A stretch of DNA of 64,000 nucleotides from Pseudomonas inefficax (GTDB taxonomy: Bacteria > Pseudomonadota > Gammaproteobacteria > Pseudomonadales > Pseudomonadaceae). Shown one piece after another: positions 16,811 to 25,207 of the stretch (the stretch's first letter is position 1; each line of letters begins with the position of its first letter). The DNA is taken from contig NZ_OPYN01000187.1 in assembly GCF_900277125.1 (NCBI RefSeq), positions 124,001 to 188,000 of the forward strand, written 5' to 3'. Below the pieces are notes generated by a model. That model was not told the origin of the DNA, searched no databases, and saw nothing but the letters and a program-made list of their open reading frames with translations. The position numbers and the translations under genes were made by a program.

Positions 16811-16842
16811 GCCCGGCCCGCCTCAGTGCGAGCCGGGCTTTT
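16811..16842 (+). terminator. Terminator inside the Cpx-like operon
   Basis: Stem GCCCGGC/GCCGGGC with a 14-base loop and TTTT. It lies between the CpxP-like gene and the kinase gene, and the kinase ribosome binding site follows at once, so it probably lowers kinase expression. Confidence 0.7.
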
Positions 16843-16862
16843 CTTGTTTGCAGGAGGTGCAC

Positions 16863-18197
16863 TTGCGTTCACTGTTCTGGCGCATCCTGGCCAGTTTCTG
16901 GCTGGCCATCACCCTGGTTGCAGGCCTGTCGATACTGCTGGGCCATATGCTCAACCAGGATGCCTGGATCCTCAGCCGCCACCCGGGCCTGAATACCCTG
17001 GCCAGCAAGTGGGCCAAACATTACGAACAGGAAGGCCTGGCTTCGGCACAGCACTTCCTGGAACGGCGCAAGGACCGCTACAAGATCGACGTGCAGGTGC
17101 TCGACGACAGTGGCGAAGCCGTGGTGCCCGGCACTTTCCCGCGCCGTGCGGCGGCCTTCGAGGCACGCCAGCACAATGACCAGCGGCGCCTGCCGTGGCG
17201 CCGGCTGACCGAGGAATACACCAGCCCCGACACCGGTGAGACGTACCTGCTGATCTACCGCATACCCCACCCGGCGCTGGATGCCTGGCACCGCGAAAGC
17301 CTGTTGTGGCCGCTCAGTGCGCTGGGCATTGCGCTGGTGGTGCTGACCCTGTTCAGCCTGCTGGTAACCCTGTCCATCACCCGCCCGTTAAGCCGCCTGC
17401 GCAGCGCCGTGCATGACCTGGGCCAGACCACCTACCAGCAGAACAGCCTGGCGCGGCTGGCAGCGCGGCGTGACGAGTTCGGTGTGCTGGCCAAGGACTT
17501 CAACAAGATGGGCGCGCGCCTGCAAAGCACCATCGGCAGCCAGCGCCAGTTGCTGCGCGATGTTTCCCATGAACTGCGCTCACCGCTGGCCCGGCTGCGT
17601 ATCGCCCTGGCCTTGGCCGAGCGTGCCGAGCCTGAGCAGCGCGAGGCGCTGTGGCCACGCCTGACCCGCGAATGCGACCGCCTTGAGGACCTGATCAGCG
17701 AAATCCTCGCCCTGGCGCGGGTCGATGCCGAACAGGCGCATGCCGAGCCGGTCGACCTCAACGCCCTGCTCGGCAGCGTGCGCAAGGACGCCCAGCTTAG
17801 CGCACCAGAGCAGGACGTGCGCCTGGAGGCACAGCCGGGGTTGACCTTGCAGGGTTGGCCAACGCTGATCGAGCGTGCCGTGGACAACCTGCTGCGCAAC
17901 GCCCTGCGCTTCAACCCGCAGGGCCAGCCGATCGAAGTCGGCGCCGTGCGCGAGCAGGACCGTATCGTGATCAGCGTGCGTGACCATGGGCCGGGGGCAG
18001 CGGCGGAACACCTGGCGCAGCTGGGGGAACCGTTCTTCCGTGCGCCGGGGCAGGATGCGCCGGGGCATGGGCTGGGGCTGGCGATTGCACGCAAGGCGGC
18101 GGAGCGGCATGGCGGTAGTCTGATTTTGGACAATCACCCACAAGGTGGATTTGTAGCTCGGCTGGAGTTGCCTGAGACCGAGGCAACCGGCAGCTGA
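16863..18197 (+). CDS. CpxA-like sensor histidine kinase
   Basis: 444 residues. A transmembrane segment (about 8-28), a periplasmic domain, a second segment (about 140-162), HAMP, a HisKA domain with the phosphoacceptor His in RDVSHELRSPLARLRIA, and HATPase_c motifs (NLLRNALRFNP, DHGPG, GHGLGLAIARK). The start is the TTG at 16863, preceded by AGGAGG five bases upstream; an ATG at 16809 lies before the terminator and is unlikely. It should phosphorylate the regulator at 15601-16278. Confidence 0.9.
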   Translation: MRSLFWRILASFWLAITLVAGLSILLGHMLNQDAWILSRHPGLNTLASKWAKHYEQEGLASAQHFLERRKDRYKIDVQVLDDSGEAVVPGTFPRRAAAFEARQHNDQRRLPWRRLTEEYTSPDTGETYLLIYRIPHPALDAWHRESLLWPLSALGIALVVLTLFSLLVTLSITRPLSRLRSAVHDLGQTTYQQNSLARLAARRDEFGVLAKDFNKMGARLQSTIGSQRQLLRDVSHELRSPLARLRIALALAERAEPEQREALWPRLTRECDRLEDLISEILALARVDAEQAHAEPVDLNALLGSVRKDAQLSAPEQDVRLEAQPGLTLQGWPTLIERAVDNLLRNALRFNPQGQPIEVGAVREQDRIVISVRDHGPGAAAEHLAQLGEPFFRAPGQDAPGHGLGLAIARKAAERHGGSLILDNHPQGGFVARLELPETEATGS

Positions 18198-18212
18198 TGA
18201 TGTGAAGGCCTC

Positions 18213-18309
18213 TGGCCTCTTCGCGGGTAAACCCGCTCCCACAGGACCTACGCAAGACTCAAGACTTACGCCGCACCTGTGGGAGCGGGTTTACCCGCGA
18301 AAGGGCCAG
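18213..18309. repeat. REP pair, GCGGGTAAACCCGCTCCCACA class
   Basis: Inward arms CTTCGCGGGTAAACCCGCTC and GAGCGGGTTTACCCGCGAAA, between convergent genes. Confidence 0.85.
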
Positions 18310-18342
18310 CAGCCCTGATACAGCAATCAGCCAAAGGCCAGG

Positions 18343-18900
18343 TTACTCGCCCCAGGCACTGACGAAATCAGCGGTTTCCAGAATAGGCGCGGTACGCGGC
18401 TCGGTCAGCGGCGTCCCCACGTACAGGTAACCGATCAGCTCCTCGTTCCCGGCCAACCCCAGGCCCTTGTGCACATGCGCATCAAAAGCCATGTCCCCGG
18501 TGCGCCATACCGCACCGATACCTTGCGCATATGCAGCAATCAGGATGCCGTGCGCCGCACAGCCCGCCGCCAGCCGCTGCTCGGACTTGGGTACCTTGAA
18601 ATGGTCCTGCAGCTTGGCAACCACCACGATCAGCAACGGCGCGCGCAGGGGCATGGCGCGGGCCTTGTCCAGGGCAGCCTGGCTGGCATCCCCCCTGTGC
18701 TGCAGCGCTTCGGCGAACAGCTCACCCAGCTTCTCGCGGCCCTGGCCTTCGATGGTGAGAAAGCGCCACGGCCGCAGCTGGCCGTGGTCCGGGGCGCGCA
18801 GGGCGGCCTGGAACAGTGCCTCGCGCTGGGCGGCATTGGGCGCCGGGTCGGTCAGGCGTGGCACGGAAACACGGTTGAGCAATGCGTCGAGAGCCTCCAT
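18343..18900 (-). CDS. ydjA: Nitroreductase family protein, YdjA type
   Basis: 185 residues. A small FMN-dependent NAD(P)H oxidoreductase: FMN-binding RAPDHGQLRPWRFLTIEG lies near residue 35 and AAYAQGIGAVWRTGD in the C-terminal half. YdjA-type proteins form dimers with FMN at the interface and reduce nitro compounds or quinones slowly; the physiological substrate is unknown. It is a single gene with a REP downstream. Confidence 0.88.
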   Translation of the reverse strand: MEALDALLNRVSVPRLTDPAPNAAQREALFQAALRAPDHGQLRPWRFLTIEGQGREKLGELFAEALQHRGDASQAALDKARAMPLRAPLLIVVVAKLQDHFKVPKSEQRLAAGCAAHGILIAAYAQGIGAVWRTGDMAFDAHVHKGLGLAGNEELIGYLYVGTPLTEPRTAPILETADFVSAWGE

Positions 18901-19002
18901 CGGCTACCCTCCTGGCAGATAAATGTGTCGCCATTCTAGCGTTTACATCACCAGACCCATAGGTAGAATGGCGCCCTTCCGTTTCGAGTCAGAGCAGATC
19001 AC

Positions 19003-20457
19003 ATGGCGTTGCCGACCTTAAGGATCATTGGTTTCATCATCGGCATCTTCCTGATTACCCTCGCCGTCAGCATGGCCGTGCCCATGGCTACGCTGGTGGT
19101 CTTCGAACGCACCCGTGACATGCCCTCGTTCCTCTGGTCGAGCCTGATCACCTTCATCGCCGGCCTGGCCCTGGTGCTCCAGGGCCGCCCCGAACACGTG
19201 CACCTGCGCCCGCGCGACATGTACCTGCTGACCGTCAGCAGTTGGCTGGTGGTGTGTGTGTTCGCCGCCCTGCCGTTCCTGCTGACCCAGCACATCAGCT
19301 ACACCGACGCCTTCTTCGAAAGCATGTCGGGCATCACCGCCACCGGCGCCACCGTGCTCAGCGGGCTGGATAACATGTCGCCGGGCATCCTGATGTGGCG
19401 TTCGATGCTGCACTGGCTCGGCGGCATCGGCTTCATCGGCATGGCGGTAGCGATCCTGCCGCTGCTGCGCATCGGTGGCATGCGCCTGTTCCAGACCGAA
19501 TCTTCCGACCGCTCGGAGAAGGTCATGCCGCGCTCGCACATGGTCGCCAAGTCGATCGTGGGTGTTTACGTCGGCTTCTCTATCCTGGGCGCGCTGGGCT
19601 TCTGGTGGGCCGGCATGAGCCCGTTCGATGCTATCAACCACGCCATGTCGGCGATTTCCACTGGCGGGTTTTCCACCTCCGACCAGTCGCTGGCCAAGTG
19701 GGATATCCCGGCCGTGCACTGGGTCGCGGTGGTGGTGATGATCCTCGGCAGCCTGCCCTTCACCCTTTATGTGGCGACCCTGCGCGGCAACCGCAAGGCA
19801 CTGATCCGCGACCAGCAGGTGCAAGGTTTGCTGGGCATGCTGGTGGTCACCTGGCTGGTGCTTGGCACCTGGTACTGGGCCACCACCAACCTGCACTGGC
19901 TGGACGCCCTGCGCCACGTGGCGCTGAACGTGACCTCGGTGGTCACCACCACCGGCTTCGCCCTGGGTGACTACAGCCTGTGGGGCAACTTTTCGCTGAT
20001 GCTGTTCTTCTACCTGGGCTTCGTCGGCGGCTGCTCCGGCTCGACGGCAGGCGGCATCAAGATCTTCCGCTTCCAGGTCGCCTACATCCTGCTCAAGGCC
20101 AGCCTCAACCAGTTGATCCACCCGCGCGCAGTGATCAAGCAGAAGTACAACGGCCACCGCCTCGACGAAGAAATCGTGCGTTCGATCCTGACTTTCTCGT
20201 TCTTCTTCGCCATCACCATCTGCGTCATGGCGTTGCTGCTGTCGTTGCTTGGCGTGGACTGGATGACCGCCCTGACTGGCGCTGCCGGCACGGTCTCGGG
20301 TGTAGGCCCGGGCCTGGGTGAAGTGATCGGCCCGTCGGGCAACTACGCCATGCTGCCGGACGCTGCCAAGTGGATTCTCGCCAGCGGCATGCTGCTCGGC
20401 CGATTGGAAATCATCACCGTGCTAGTGTTGTGCATGCCGGCGTTCTGGCGCCACTGA
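19003..20457 (+). CDS. trkH: Trk potassium-uptake protein, TrkH family
   Basis: 484 residues, with about 10 membrane segments and the four pore loops of the TrkH/KtrB family: SGITATGATVL (about 110), STGGFSTSD (about 220), TTGFALGD (about 314) and GTVSGVGPG (about 430). This is the K+-translocating subunit that works with the cytosolic TrkA. A GGCSGSTAGGIK motif lies in the third repeat. The 3' end overlaps the convergent AraC gene by 44 bases. Confidence 0.93.
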   Translation: MALPTLRIIGFIIGIFLITLAVSMAVPMATLVVFERTRDMPSFLWSSLITFIAGLALVLQGRPEHVHLRPRDMYLLTVSSWLVVCVFAALPFLLTQHISYTDAFFESMSGITATGATVLSGLDNMSPGILMWRSMLHWLGGIGFIGMAVAILPLLRIGGMRLFQTESSDRSEKVMPRSHMVAKSIVGVYVGFSILGALGFWWAGMSPFDAINHAMSAISTGGFSTSDQSLAKWDIPAVHWVAVVVMILGSLPFTLYVATLRGNRKALIRDQQVQGLLGMLVVTWLVLGTWYWATTNLHWLDALRHVALNVTSVVTTTGFALGDYSLWGNFSLMLFFYLGFVGGCSGSTAGGIKIFRFQVAYILLKASLNQLIHPRAVIKQKYNGHRLDEEIVRSILTFSFFFAITICVMALLLSLLGVDWMTALTGAAGTVSGVGPGLGEVIGPSGNYAMLPDAAKWILASGMLLGRLEIITVLVLCMPAFWRH

Positions 20458-21484
20458 CCACCTCGGGCTCGGCACCCAGGCGGGCGCGGTATTCACTGGG
20501 CGTGGCATCGAACCAGCGACGGAACGCCCGATAGAAGTTGCTGGGGTCGGCAAAACCCAGCAGGTAGGCGGTTTCCAGCAGGGTCATGCCTGGCTGCGCC
20601 AGGTACTGTTCGGCCAGTTCGCGGCGGGTATCGTCGAGCAAGGTCTGGAAGCTGGTGCCTTCTTCCTGCAGCCGCCGTTGCAAGGTGCGCTGCGACAGGT
20701 GCAGGGCCTGGGCCAGGGTTTCGCGCTTGGGTTCGCCTTGCGGCAGGATGCGGCACAGTACCTGACGCACGCGATGGGTGACCCGGCTTTCCGAGAAACG
20801 CGCCAGGTATTCGCCAGCAAAGCGGTCATGCAGGATGGCCATGGCTTCGTTGGCCGTGGGCAGCGGTGCCTCCATGTCGGCGCGTTCGAACACCAACGCA
20901 TCGTGCGGCGCACCGAACACCAGCGGCGAGTGGAACGCCACCTTGTACGGCTCGATGTCCTTTGGTTGCGGCCCCTGCACCAGCACCCGGCGCGGTTGCA
21001 CCAGCCGACCGCTGAGCCAGCTGCACAGCGCCAGCGCGCAGGCCAGCGACGCTTCGGCACTGTGCCGGGTCGGTGGCAGATGGTCGCCGTGTACGGTCAG
21101 GATCAGCGAATAGCCCTCGGGGCCGAGGACGAAGCTGAGGTCGGAGCTTTCGGCGATGATGCGCTGGTAACGCACCAGGCGTTCGAAGCCTTCGGCCAGG
21201 GTGCGGCTGGACATCAACGCATAACCCACCACATGGAACGAAGCCGGGCGCACCACCCTCGCCATGTTCAGGCCTATGGCCTCGTTGCCCGACAGTTCCA
21301 CCGCCAGTTGCCACAGCCGGGTCATGGAGTCCTGGGGGAAGCGCGCGTCGGGGTCGTCGAGAGCTGCGAAGTCCAGCCCCAGCTGCTTGAACATGGCCCG
21401 GCAGTCCAGCCCTTCCAGTTCGAGTGCCTTGACGATCCCTGATGCCCAGCTGGCCGACGTGGTTCTTTCGCTCATGACAGGCAT
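20414..21484 (-). CDS. AraC-family regulator, OruR/ArgR-like architecture
   Basis: About 356 residues. An Arabinose_bd-type N-terminal ligand domain is followed by a C-terminal AraC double HTH (SQRTLQRRLQEEGTSFQTL and GFADPSNFYRAFRRW). Proteins of this build include OruR and other regulators of amino-acid or lipid catabolism; the target is not clear from neighbours. The start is uncertain: ATGs lie at 21526, 21484 and 21475; 21484 is used since AGGAG lies about 13 bases upstream. The gene ends inside the convergent trkH. Confidence 0.83.
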   Translation of the reverse strand: MPVMSERTTSASWASGIVKALELEGLDCRAMFKQLGLDFAALDDPDARFPQDSMTRLWQLAVELSGNEAIGLNMARVVRPASFHVVGYALMSSRTLAEGFERLVRYQRIIAESSDLSFVLGPEGYSLILTVHGDHLPPTRHSAEASLACALALCSWLSGRLVQPRRVLVQGPQPKDIEPYKVAFHSPLVFGAPHDALVFERADMEAPLPTANEAMAILHDRFAGEYLARFSESRVTHRVRQVLCRILPQGEPKRETLAQALHLSQRTLQRRLQEEGTSFQTLLDDTRRELAEQYLAQPGMTLLETAYLLGFADPSNFYRAFRRWFDATPSEYRARLGAEPEVVSGARTPACTTLAR

Positions 21485-21628
21485 CTTATGCTGACCGCTC
21501 CTGCGGTGAACCCCAAGGATATTCAATTGGCGCCTATTGTCACTGATAGGCCTCGCCAGTCACTCTAGACTCGAATCAGGCTCCACGCCGTGCATCTTGT
21601 CCAGAAGTATTAATCCCGGAGCACTGCC

Positions 21629-21940
21629 ATGAACAGCACAGCGCAGTTTCGCAGTTTTGCCGAGTTCTACCCTTACTACCTGGGGGAGCACAGCAACCCC
21701 ACCTGCCGCCGCCTGCACTTCGTCGGCACCAGCCTGGTGATTGCCCTGCTGGCCTATACCATCGGCAGTGGCAAATGGTTGCTGCTGCTGGCCTTGCCCG
21801 TGTTCGGCTACGGCTTTGCCTGGGTCGGGCATTTCTTTTTCGAAAAGAACCGGCCTGCGACCTTTACCCATCCGCTGTATAGCCTGATCGGGGATTTCGC
21901 GATGTTCAGGGATATCCTGCTGGGCAAGATCAACCTTTAG
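21629..21940 (+). CDS. DUF962 / Mpo1-like membrane protein
   Basis: 103 residues, with two hydrophobic segments. The pattern FYPYYLGEHSNPTCRRLHFVG followed by GYGFAWVGHFFFEKNRPATF is that of the DUF962/Mpo1 family, with conserved His residues that bind iron in yeast Mpo1, a 2-hydroxy fatty-acid dioxygenase. The bacterial role is not established. GGAG lies upstream of the ATG. It is a single gene with a REP immediately downstream. Confidence 0.85.
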   Translation: MNSTAQFRSFAEFYPYYLGEHSNPTCRRLHFVGTSLVIALLAYTIGSGKWLLLLALPVFGYGFAWVGHFFFEKNRPATFTHPLYSLIGDFAMFRDILLGKINL

Positions 21941-21945
21941 ATTTT

Positions 21946-22056
21946 TGGGGCCGCGTTGCGGCCCTTTCGCGACACAAGGCCGCTCCCACAACGACCGCTT
22001 AAACTTGGTCGTTGTGGGAGCGGCCTTGTGTCGCGATGGGCTGCAAGGCAGCCCCC
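21946..22056. repeat. REP pair, GCGACACAAGGCCGCTCC class
   Basis: Inward arms TCGCGACACAAGGCCGCTCC and GGAGCGGCCTTGTGTCGCGA, flanked by GGGGCCGC and GCAGCCCC. It sits between convergent genes. Confidence 0.85.
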
Positions 22057-22070
22057 AGGGCCATCAAGCC

Positions 22071-22883
22071 CTAAGCCAGTTCGCGCACCGCCGCCGCTGC
22101 CTGCGCTTCCCGCGCCTGCGCCTCGGCGAAACGGTACAGCTCGATCGTGCCATCCCAATGCTCGATCAGCGCCGTGCACGACTCCACCCAATCCCCGCAA
22201 TTGAGGTACTCCACCTCCCCCACCTGGCGAATCTCGGCATGATGGATATGCCCACACACCACCCCATGAAAACCACGGCGGGTGCACTCGTGGGCAATGG
22301 CATCCTCGAAGTCGCTGATGAAGTTCACCGCGCCCTTGACCTTGTGCTTCAGGTACGCCGACAGTGACCAATAGCCGTATCCATAGCGGGCACGCCAGTG
22401 GTTGAGCCAGCGGTTGAGCACCAGGGTGAACTCGTAGGCACGGTCACCGAGGAACGCCAGCCAGCGGTGGTAACGGGTGATTACATCGAACTGGTCGCCA
22501 TGGATCACCAGCAGGCGGCGGCCATCGGCCGTCAGGTGCTCGGCCTCGTCCACCAACTGGATGTTGCCGAGGATCAGCCTGGAGTAACGGCGCAAGAATT
22601 CGTCATGGTTGCCGGTGACGTAGATCACCTCGGTGCCCCGCTTGCTCATGGTCAGCAGGCGGCGGATCACGTTGGTGTGAGCTTGAGGCCAGTAGATTCC
22701 GCCGCGCAGCTTCCAGCCATCGATGATATCGCCCACCAGGTAGATGCGGTCGGCCTGGTAGCCCTTGAGGAACTGCGACAGGTGTTCGGCCTGGCAGTCG
22801 CGGGTGCCCAGATGCACATCGGAAATCCACAGGGTACGCACGCGTTGCTTGCGCGAGGGACGGGACAGTTCGGCATGGGTCAT
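22071..22883 (-). CDS. UDP-2,3-diacylglucosamine diphosphatase-like metallophosphoesterase
   Basis: 270 residues. Calcineurin-type motifs: SDVHLGTRDC, VGDIIDGW, TGNHDEFLRR, VIHGDQFD and GHIHHAE. It is of the COG2908 group that includes LpxH2-like proteins, larger than classic LpxH (about 240), so it may act on UDP-2,3-diacylglucosamine (lipid A) or another phosphoester. The start MTHAELSRPSRKQR at 22883 has GGAG 7 bases upstream; the ORF opening at 23006 runs into the divergent gene. Confidence 0.82.
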   Translation of the reverse strand: MTHAELSRPSRKQRVRTLWISDVHLGTRDCQAEHLSQFLKGYQADRIYLVGDIIDGWKLRGGIYWPQAHTNVIRRLLTMSKRGTEVIYVTGNHDEFLRRYSRLILGNIQLVDEAEHLTADGRRLLVIHGDQFDVITRYHRWLAFLGDRAYEFTLVLNRWLNHWRARYGYGYWSLSAYLKHKVKGAVNFISDFEDAIAHECTRRGFHGVVCGHIHHAEIRQVGEVEYLNCGDWVESCTALIEHWDGTIELYRFAEAQAREAQAAAAVRELA

Positions 22884-22981
22884 GGGCAGGCTCCGGCGCG
22901 GTTTGCTGGAGACTGGCAGGCGCGGATGACAGCGCAGTGGCAAAACCGTTACGAGTGATGGACTGCAGGGAATGAGGCACA

Positions 22982-23788
22982 ATGCGTTTCTACCCTGTGA
23001 GGACATCTTTCCCCATGAGCGCCGGCCCGATCCTCTCGCTGCGCCATTACCGCGACAGCCTGATCGCCCACAGCCACGAACACCCGCAACTGGTGTTTGG
23101 CCTGCGCGGTCGCCTGGAGTTCGAGGTGCAGGGGCATGGCGCCGGGATCGATCGACAGGGGCTGATCGTGGTACCGGCGGGCGCCCACCACACCTGCGCC
23201 AGCGATGGCGGCAGCGATTGCCTGGTGCTGGATGTACCAGGGGACCACTGGTTGCGCGAGCAACTGGGCGAACATGCCGATGCCAGCCGTCGCCTGCTCG
23301 ACCGCCCTGCCGCCCTGGGCCTGGATGAACGCCAGCAACAGTTGGTGGACTGGCTGGCGACCAGCCCCATGCACGACCCGCTGATTGCCCGGCAAGGGGC
23401 AGCGCTGCTGCTGGCCAGCCTCAACCCCACGGTGGCAGCCAGCGTCACGGCCAGCCAGCGTCTGCCTTATGCAGCCTTCGATGCGCATATCGAGCAGCAT
23501 GCCGCCTATCCGCTGCAAGTGGCTGACCTGGCGCGCATCGCCGGGTTGTCCAGCGCCCGCCTGCATGCGCGCTTCACAGCGGAGTGCGGGATGACGCCAA
23601 TGGACTACATTCGCCAGCGGCGCTTGCTCAAGGCGCGACGGCTGGTGATGCAGACCTTGCTGCCGATGGGGGAGATTGCTGCGCAGGTGGGGTACGGCTC
23701 GCAGAGCGCGTTTTCGGCGGCGATGTTGCGGGCGTTCGGGTGTACGCCGTTGGCTTTGCGGCGAGAGTCGGGCGACAAGGCACACTAG
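22982..23788 (+). CDS. AraC-family regulator with cupin N-terminus
   Basis: 268 residues. A cupin-like sensor domain (SHEHPQLVFGLRGRLEFEV at about residue 30) is followed by a C-terminal AraC HTH pair (VADLARIAGLSSARLHARF and ...EIAAQVGYGSQSAFSAAM). The ATG at 22982 follows GAGG; an in-frame ATG at 23015 with GAGGA is the alternative. The DMT exporter 178 bases downstream is a possible target, as such regulators often control nearby efflux genes. Confidence 0.83.
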   Translation: MRFYPVRTSFPMSAGPILSLRHYRDSLIAHSHEHPQLVFGLRGRLEFEVQGHGAGIDRQGLIVVPAGAHHTCASDGGSDCLVLDVPGDHWLREQLGEHADASRRLLDRPAALGLDERQQQLVDWLATSPMHDPLIARQGAALLLASLNPTVAASVTASQRLPYAAFDAHIEQHAAYPLQVADLARIAGLSSARLHARFTAECGMTPMDYIRQRRLLKARRLVMQTLLPMGEIAAQVGYGSQSAFSAAMLRAFGCTPLALRRESGDKAH

Positions 23789-23830
23789 TCTGGCGACAGA
23801 ATGTGTTGGCCTGAACCTTTACACTTTGCC

Positions 23831-23937
23831 TGTGCCGGCCTCTTCGCGGGTAAACCCGCTCCCACAGATATCGCGCCGCTTGCGAAACCTGTGCAGTACC
23901 TGTGGGAGCGGGTTTACCCGCGAAGAGGCCGGCACAG
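23831..23937. repeat. REP pair, GCGGGTAAACCCGCTCCCACA class
   Basis: Near-perfect inward arms TGTGCCGGCCTCTTCGCGGG to CCCGCGAAGAGGCCGGCACA, between the AraC gene and the DMT gene. Confidence 0.88.
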
Positions 23938-23966
23938 CCAGTAGAGATCTTGAGCAAGGACCACCC

Positions 23967-24857
23967 ATGAACCACCGTACCGCCCTCGGCGCCCTGCATA
24001 TCGGCGCGCTGTTCTTCGGCCTTACCGGCGTCTTCGGCAAACTGGCCGCCAGCGCCAGCCCGGCGATCATCGTCTTCGGCCGCGCCGCCTTCGCCGTGCT
24101 CGCCCTGGCCCTGTTCGCCAGCCTGGCCGGGCCGGGCTGGCAACGCCTGAGCGGTCAGGACGTCCGCCGCCTGCTGCTCGGCGGCGTACTGCTGGCCGGG
24201 CACTGGGTCAGCTTCTTCATCGCGGTAAAGGTTGCCGGCGTGGCCATCGCCACCCTCGGCTTCGCCAGCTTCCCGGCCTTTACCGTAATCCTCGAGGGCC
24301 TGCTGTTCCGCGAACGCATCCGCCGCAACGAGGCTTTGCTGGTACTGCTAGTCAGCATCGGCCTGGTACTGGTCACGCCGGCATTCGACCTGGCAAGTGA
24401 AGCCACCGGTGGCCTGCTCTGGTCATTGCTGTCGGGGCTGCTGTTCTCCCTGCTGTCACTCACCAACCGCGCTGGCTCCGGCCGCTTGCCTGCGGTGCAG
24501 GCGGCACTGTGGCAGAACCTGGTGGTGGGCCTGTGCCTGCTGCCGTTCGCGGCACCGGGCCTGGCTGGCGTAACCACCAAGGACTGGCTGTGGATCGCCC
24601 TGCTCGGCATCTTCTGCACCGGCGTGGCACACAGCCTGTTCGTCGCCAGCCTGTCGGTGATCAAGGCGCGCACCGCCGCCGTGGTGTTCGGCATGGAGCC
24701 GGTCTATGGCATCGCCGTGGCCTGGGTGGTGTTCGCCGAAACCCCCACCCTGCGCATGCTGCTGGGCGGCGCACTGATCATCTTCGCCATCGTACTGTCC
24801 AGCCGCCTGGCTGCCGAACAACCGCCCAGGCAGCGGCCGCTGGCCGAGGGCGCCTGA
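23967..24857 (+). CDS. EamA/DMT-family transporter
   Basis: 296 residues, ten membrane segments in two EamA repeats. An inner-membrane carrier of the drug/metabolite superfamily, likely an exporter of metabolites or amino acids; the substrate is unknown. The start at 23967 (MNHRTALGALHIGAL) has AAGGA six bases upstream; the longer ORF runs through the REP element. It ends one base before the convergent SelW-like gene. Confidence 0.87.
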   Translation: MNHRTALGALHIGALFFGLTGVFGKLAASASPAIIVFGRAAFAVLALALFASLAGPGWQRLSGQDVRRLLLGGVLLAGHWVSFFIAVKVAGVAIATLGFASFPAFTVILEGLLFRERIRRNEALLVLLVSIGLVLVTPAFDLASEATGGLLWSLLSGLLFSLLSLTNRAGSGRLPAVQAALWQNLVVGLCLLPFAAPGLAGVTTKDWLWIALLGIFCTGVAHSLFVASLSVIKARTAAVVFGMEPVYGIAVAWVVFAETPTLRMLLGGALIIFAIVLSSRLAAEQPPRQRPLAEGA

Positions 24858-24858
24858 T

Positions 24859-25140
24859 TCAGCGGTCGTTGTGGCCCAGGTCACGCTGCGGGTCGATCTG
24901 GTCGCGAACCCGCTGCTTCAGTACCTTGGCCTCGGGGAAGCCACCATCGGCCTTGCGCTCCCAGACCTGCACGCCATTGCAGGTGATGCGGAAGATACCG
25001 CCGGTGCCAGGCTCCAGTGCCACGCGGCCAAGGTCGTCGGTAAAGGTGCTGAGCAGTTCTTGGGCCAGCCAGGCGGCACGCAGCAGCCATTGGCACTGGG
25101 TGCAATATGTGATGACGATTTCCGGTTTGCTGTCGGCCAT
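24859..25140 (-). CDS. SelT/SelW/SelH (Rdx) family protein
   Basis: 93 residues, a thioredoxin-like small redox protein with the CxxC motif in YCTQCQWLLRAAW (Cys replaces the Sec of eukaryotic SelW). GTGGIFRITCNGVQVWERK is the conserved second half. The function in bacteria is not established; a redox or glutathione-linked role is inferred. It is convergent with the DMT gene and divergent from the patatin gene. Confidence 0.88.
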   Translation of the reverse strand: MADSKPEIVITYCTQCQWLLRAAWLAQELLSTFTDDLGRVALEPGTGGIFRITCNGVQVWERKADGGFPEAKVLKQRVRDQIDPQRDLGHNDR

Positions 25141-25207
25141 GGTGAGACATCTCCAGGTGAGGGGCCGCTTATACTAGCGGTCTTTAGCCCACGGTTTGAG
25201 ACTCACG

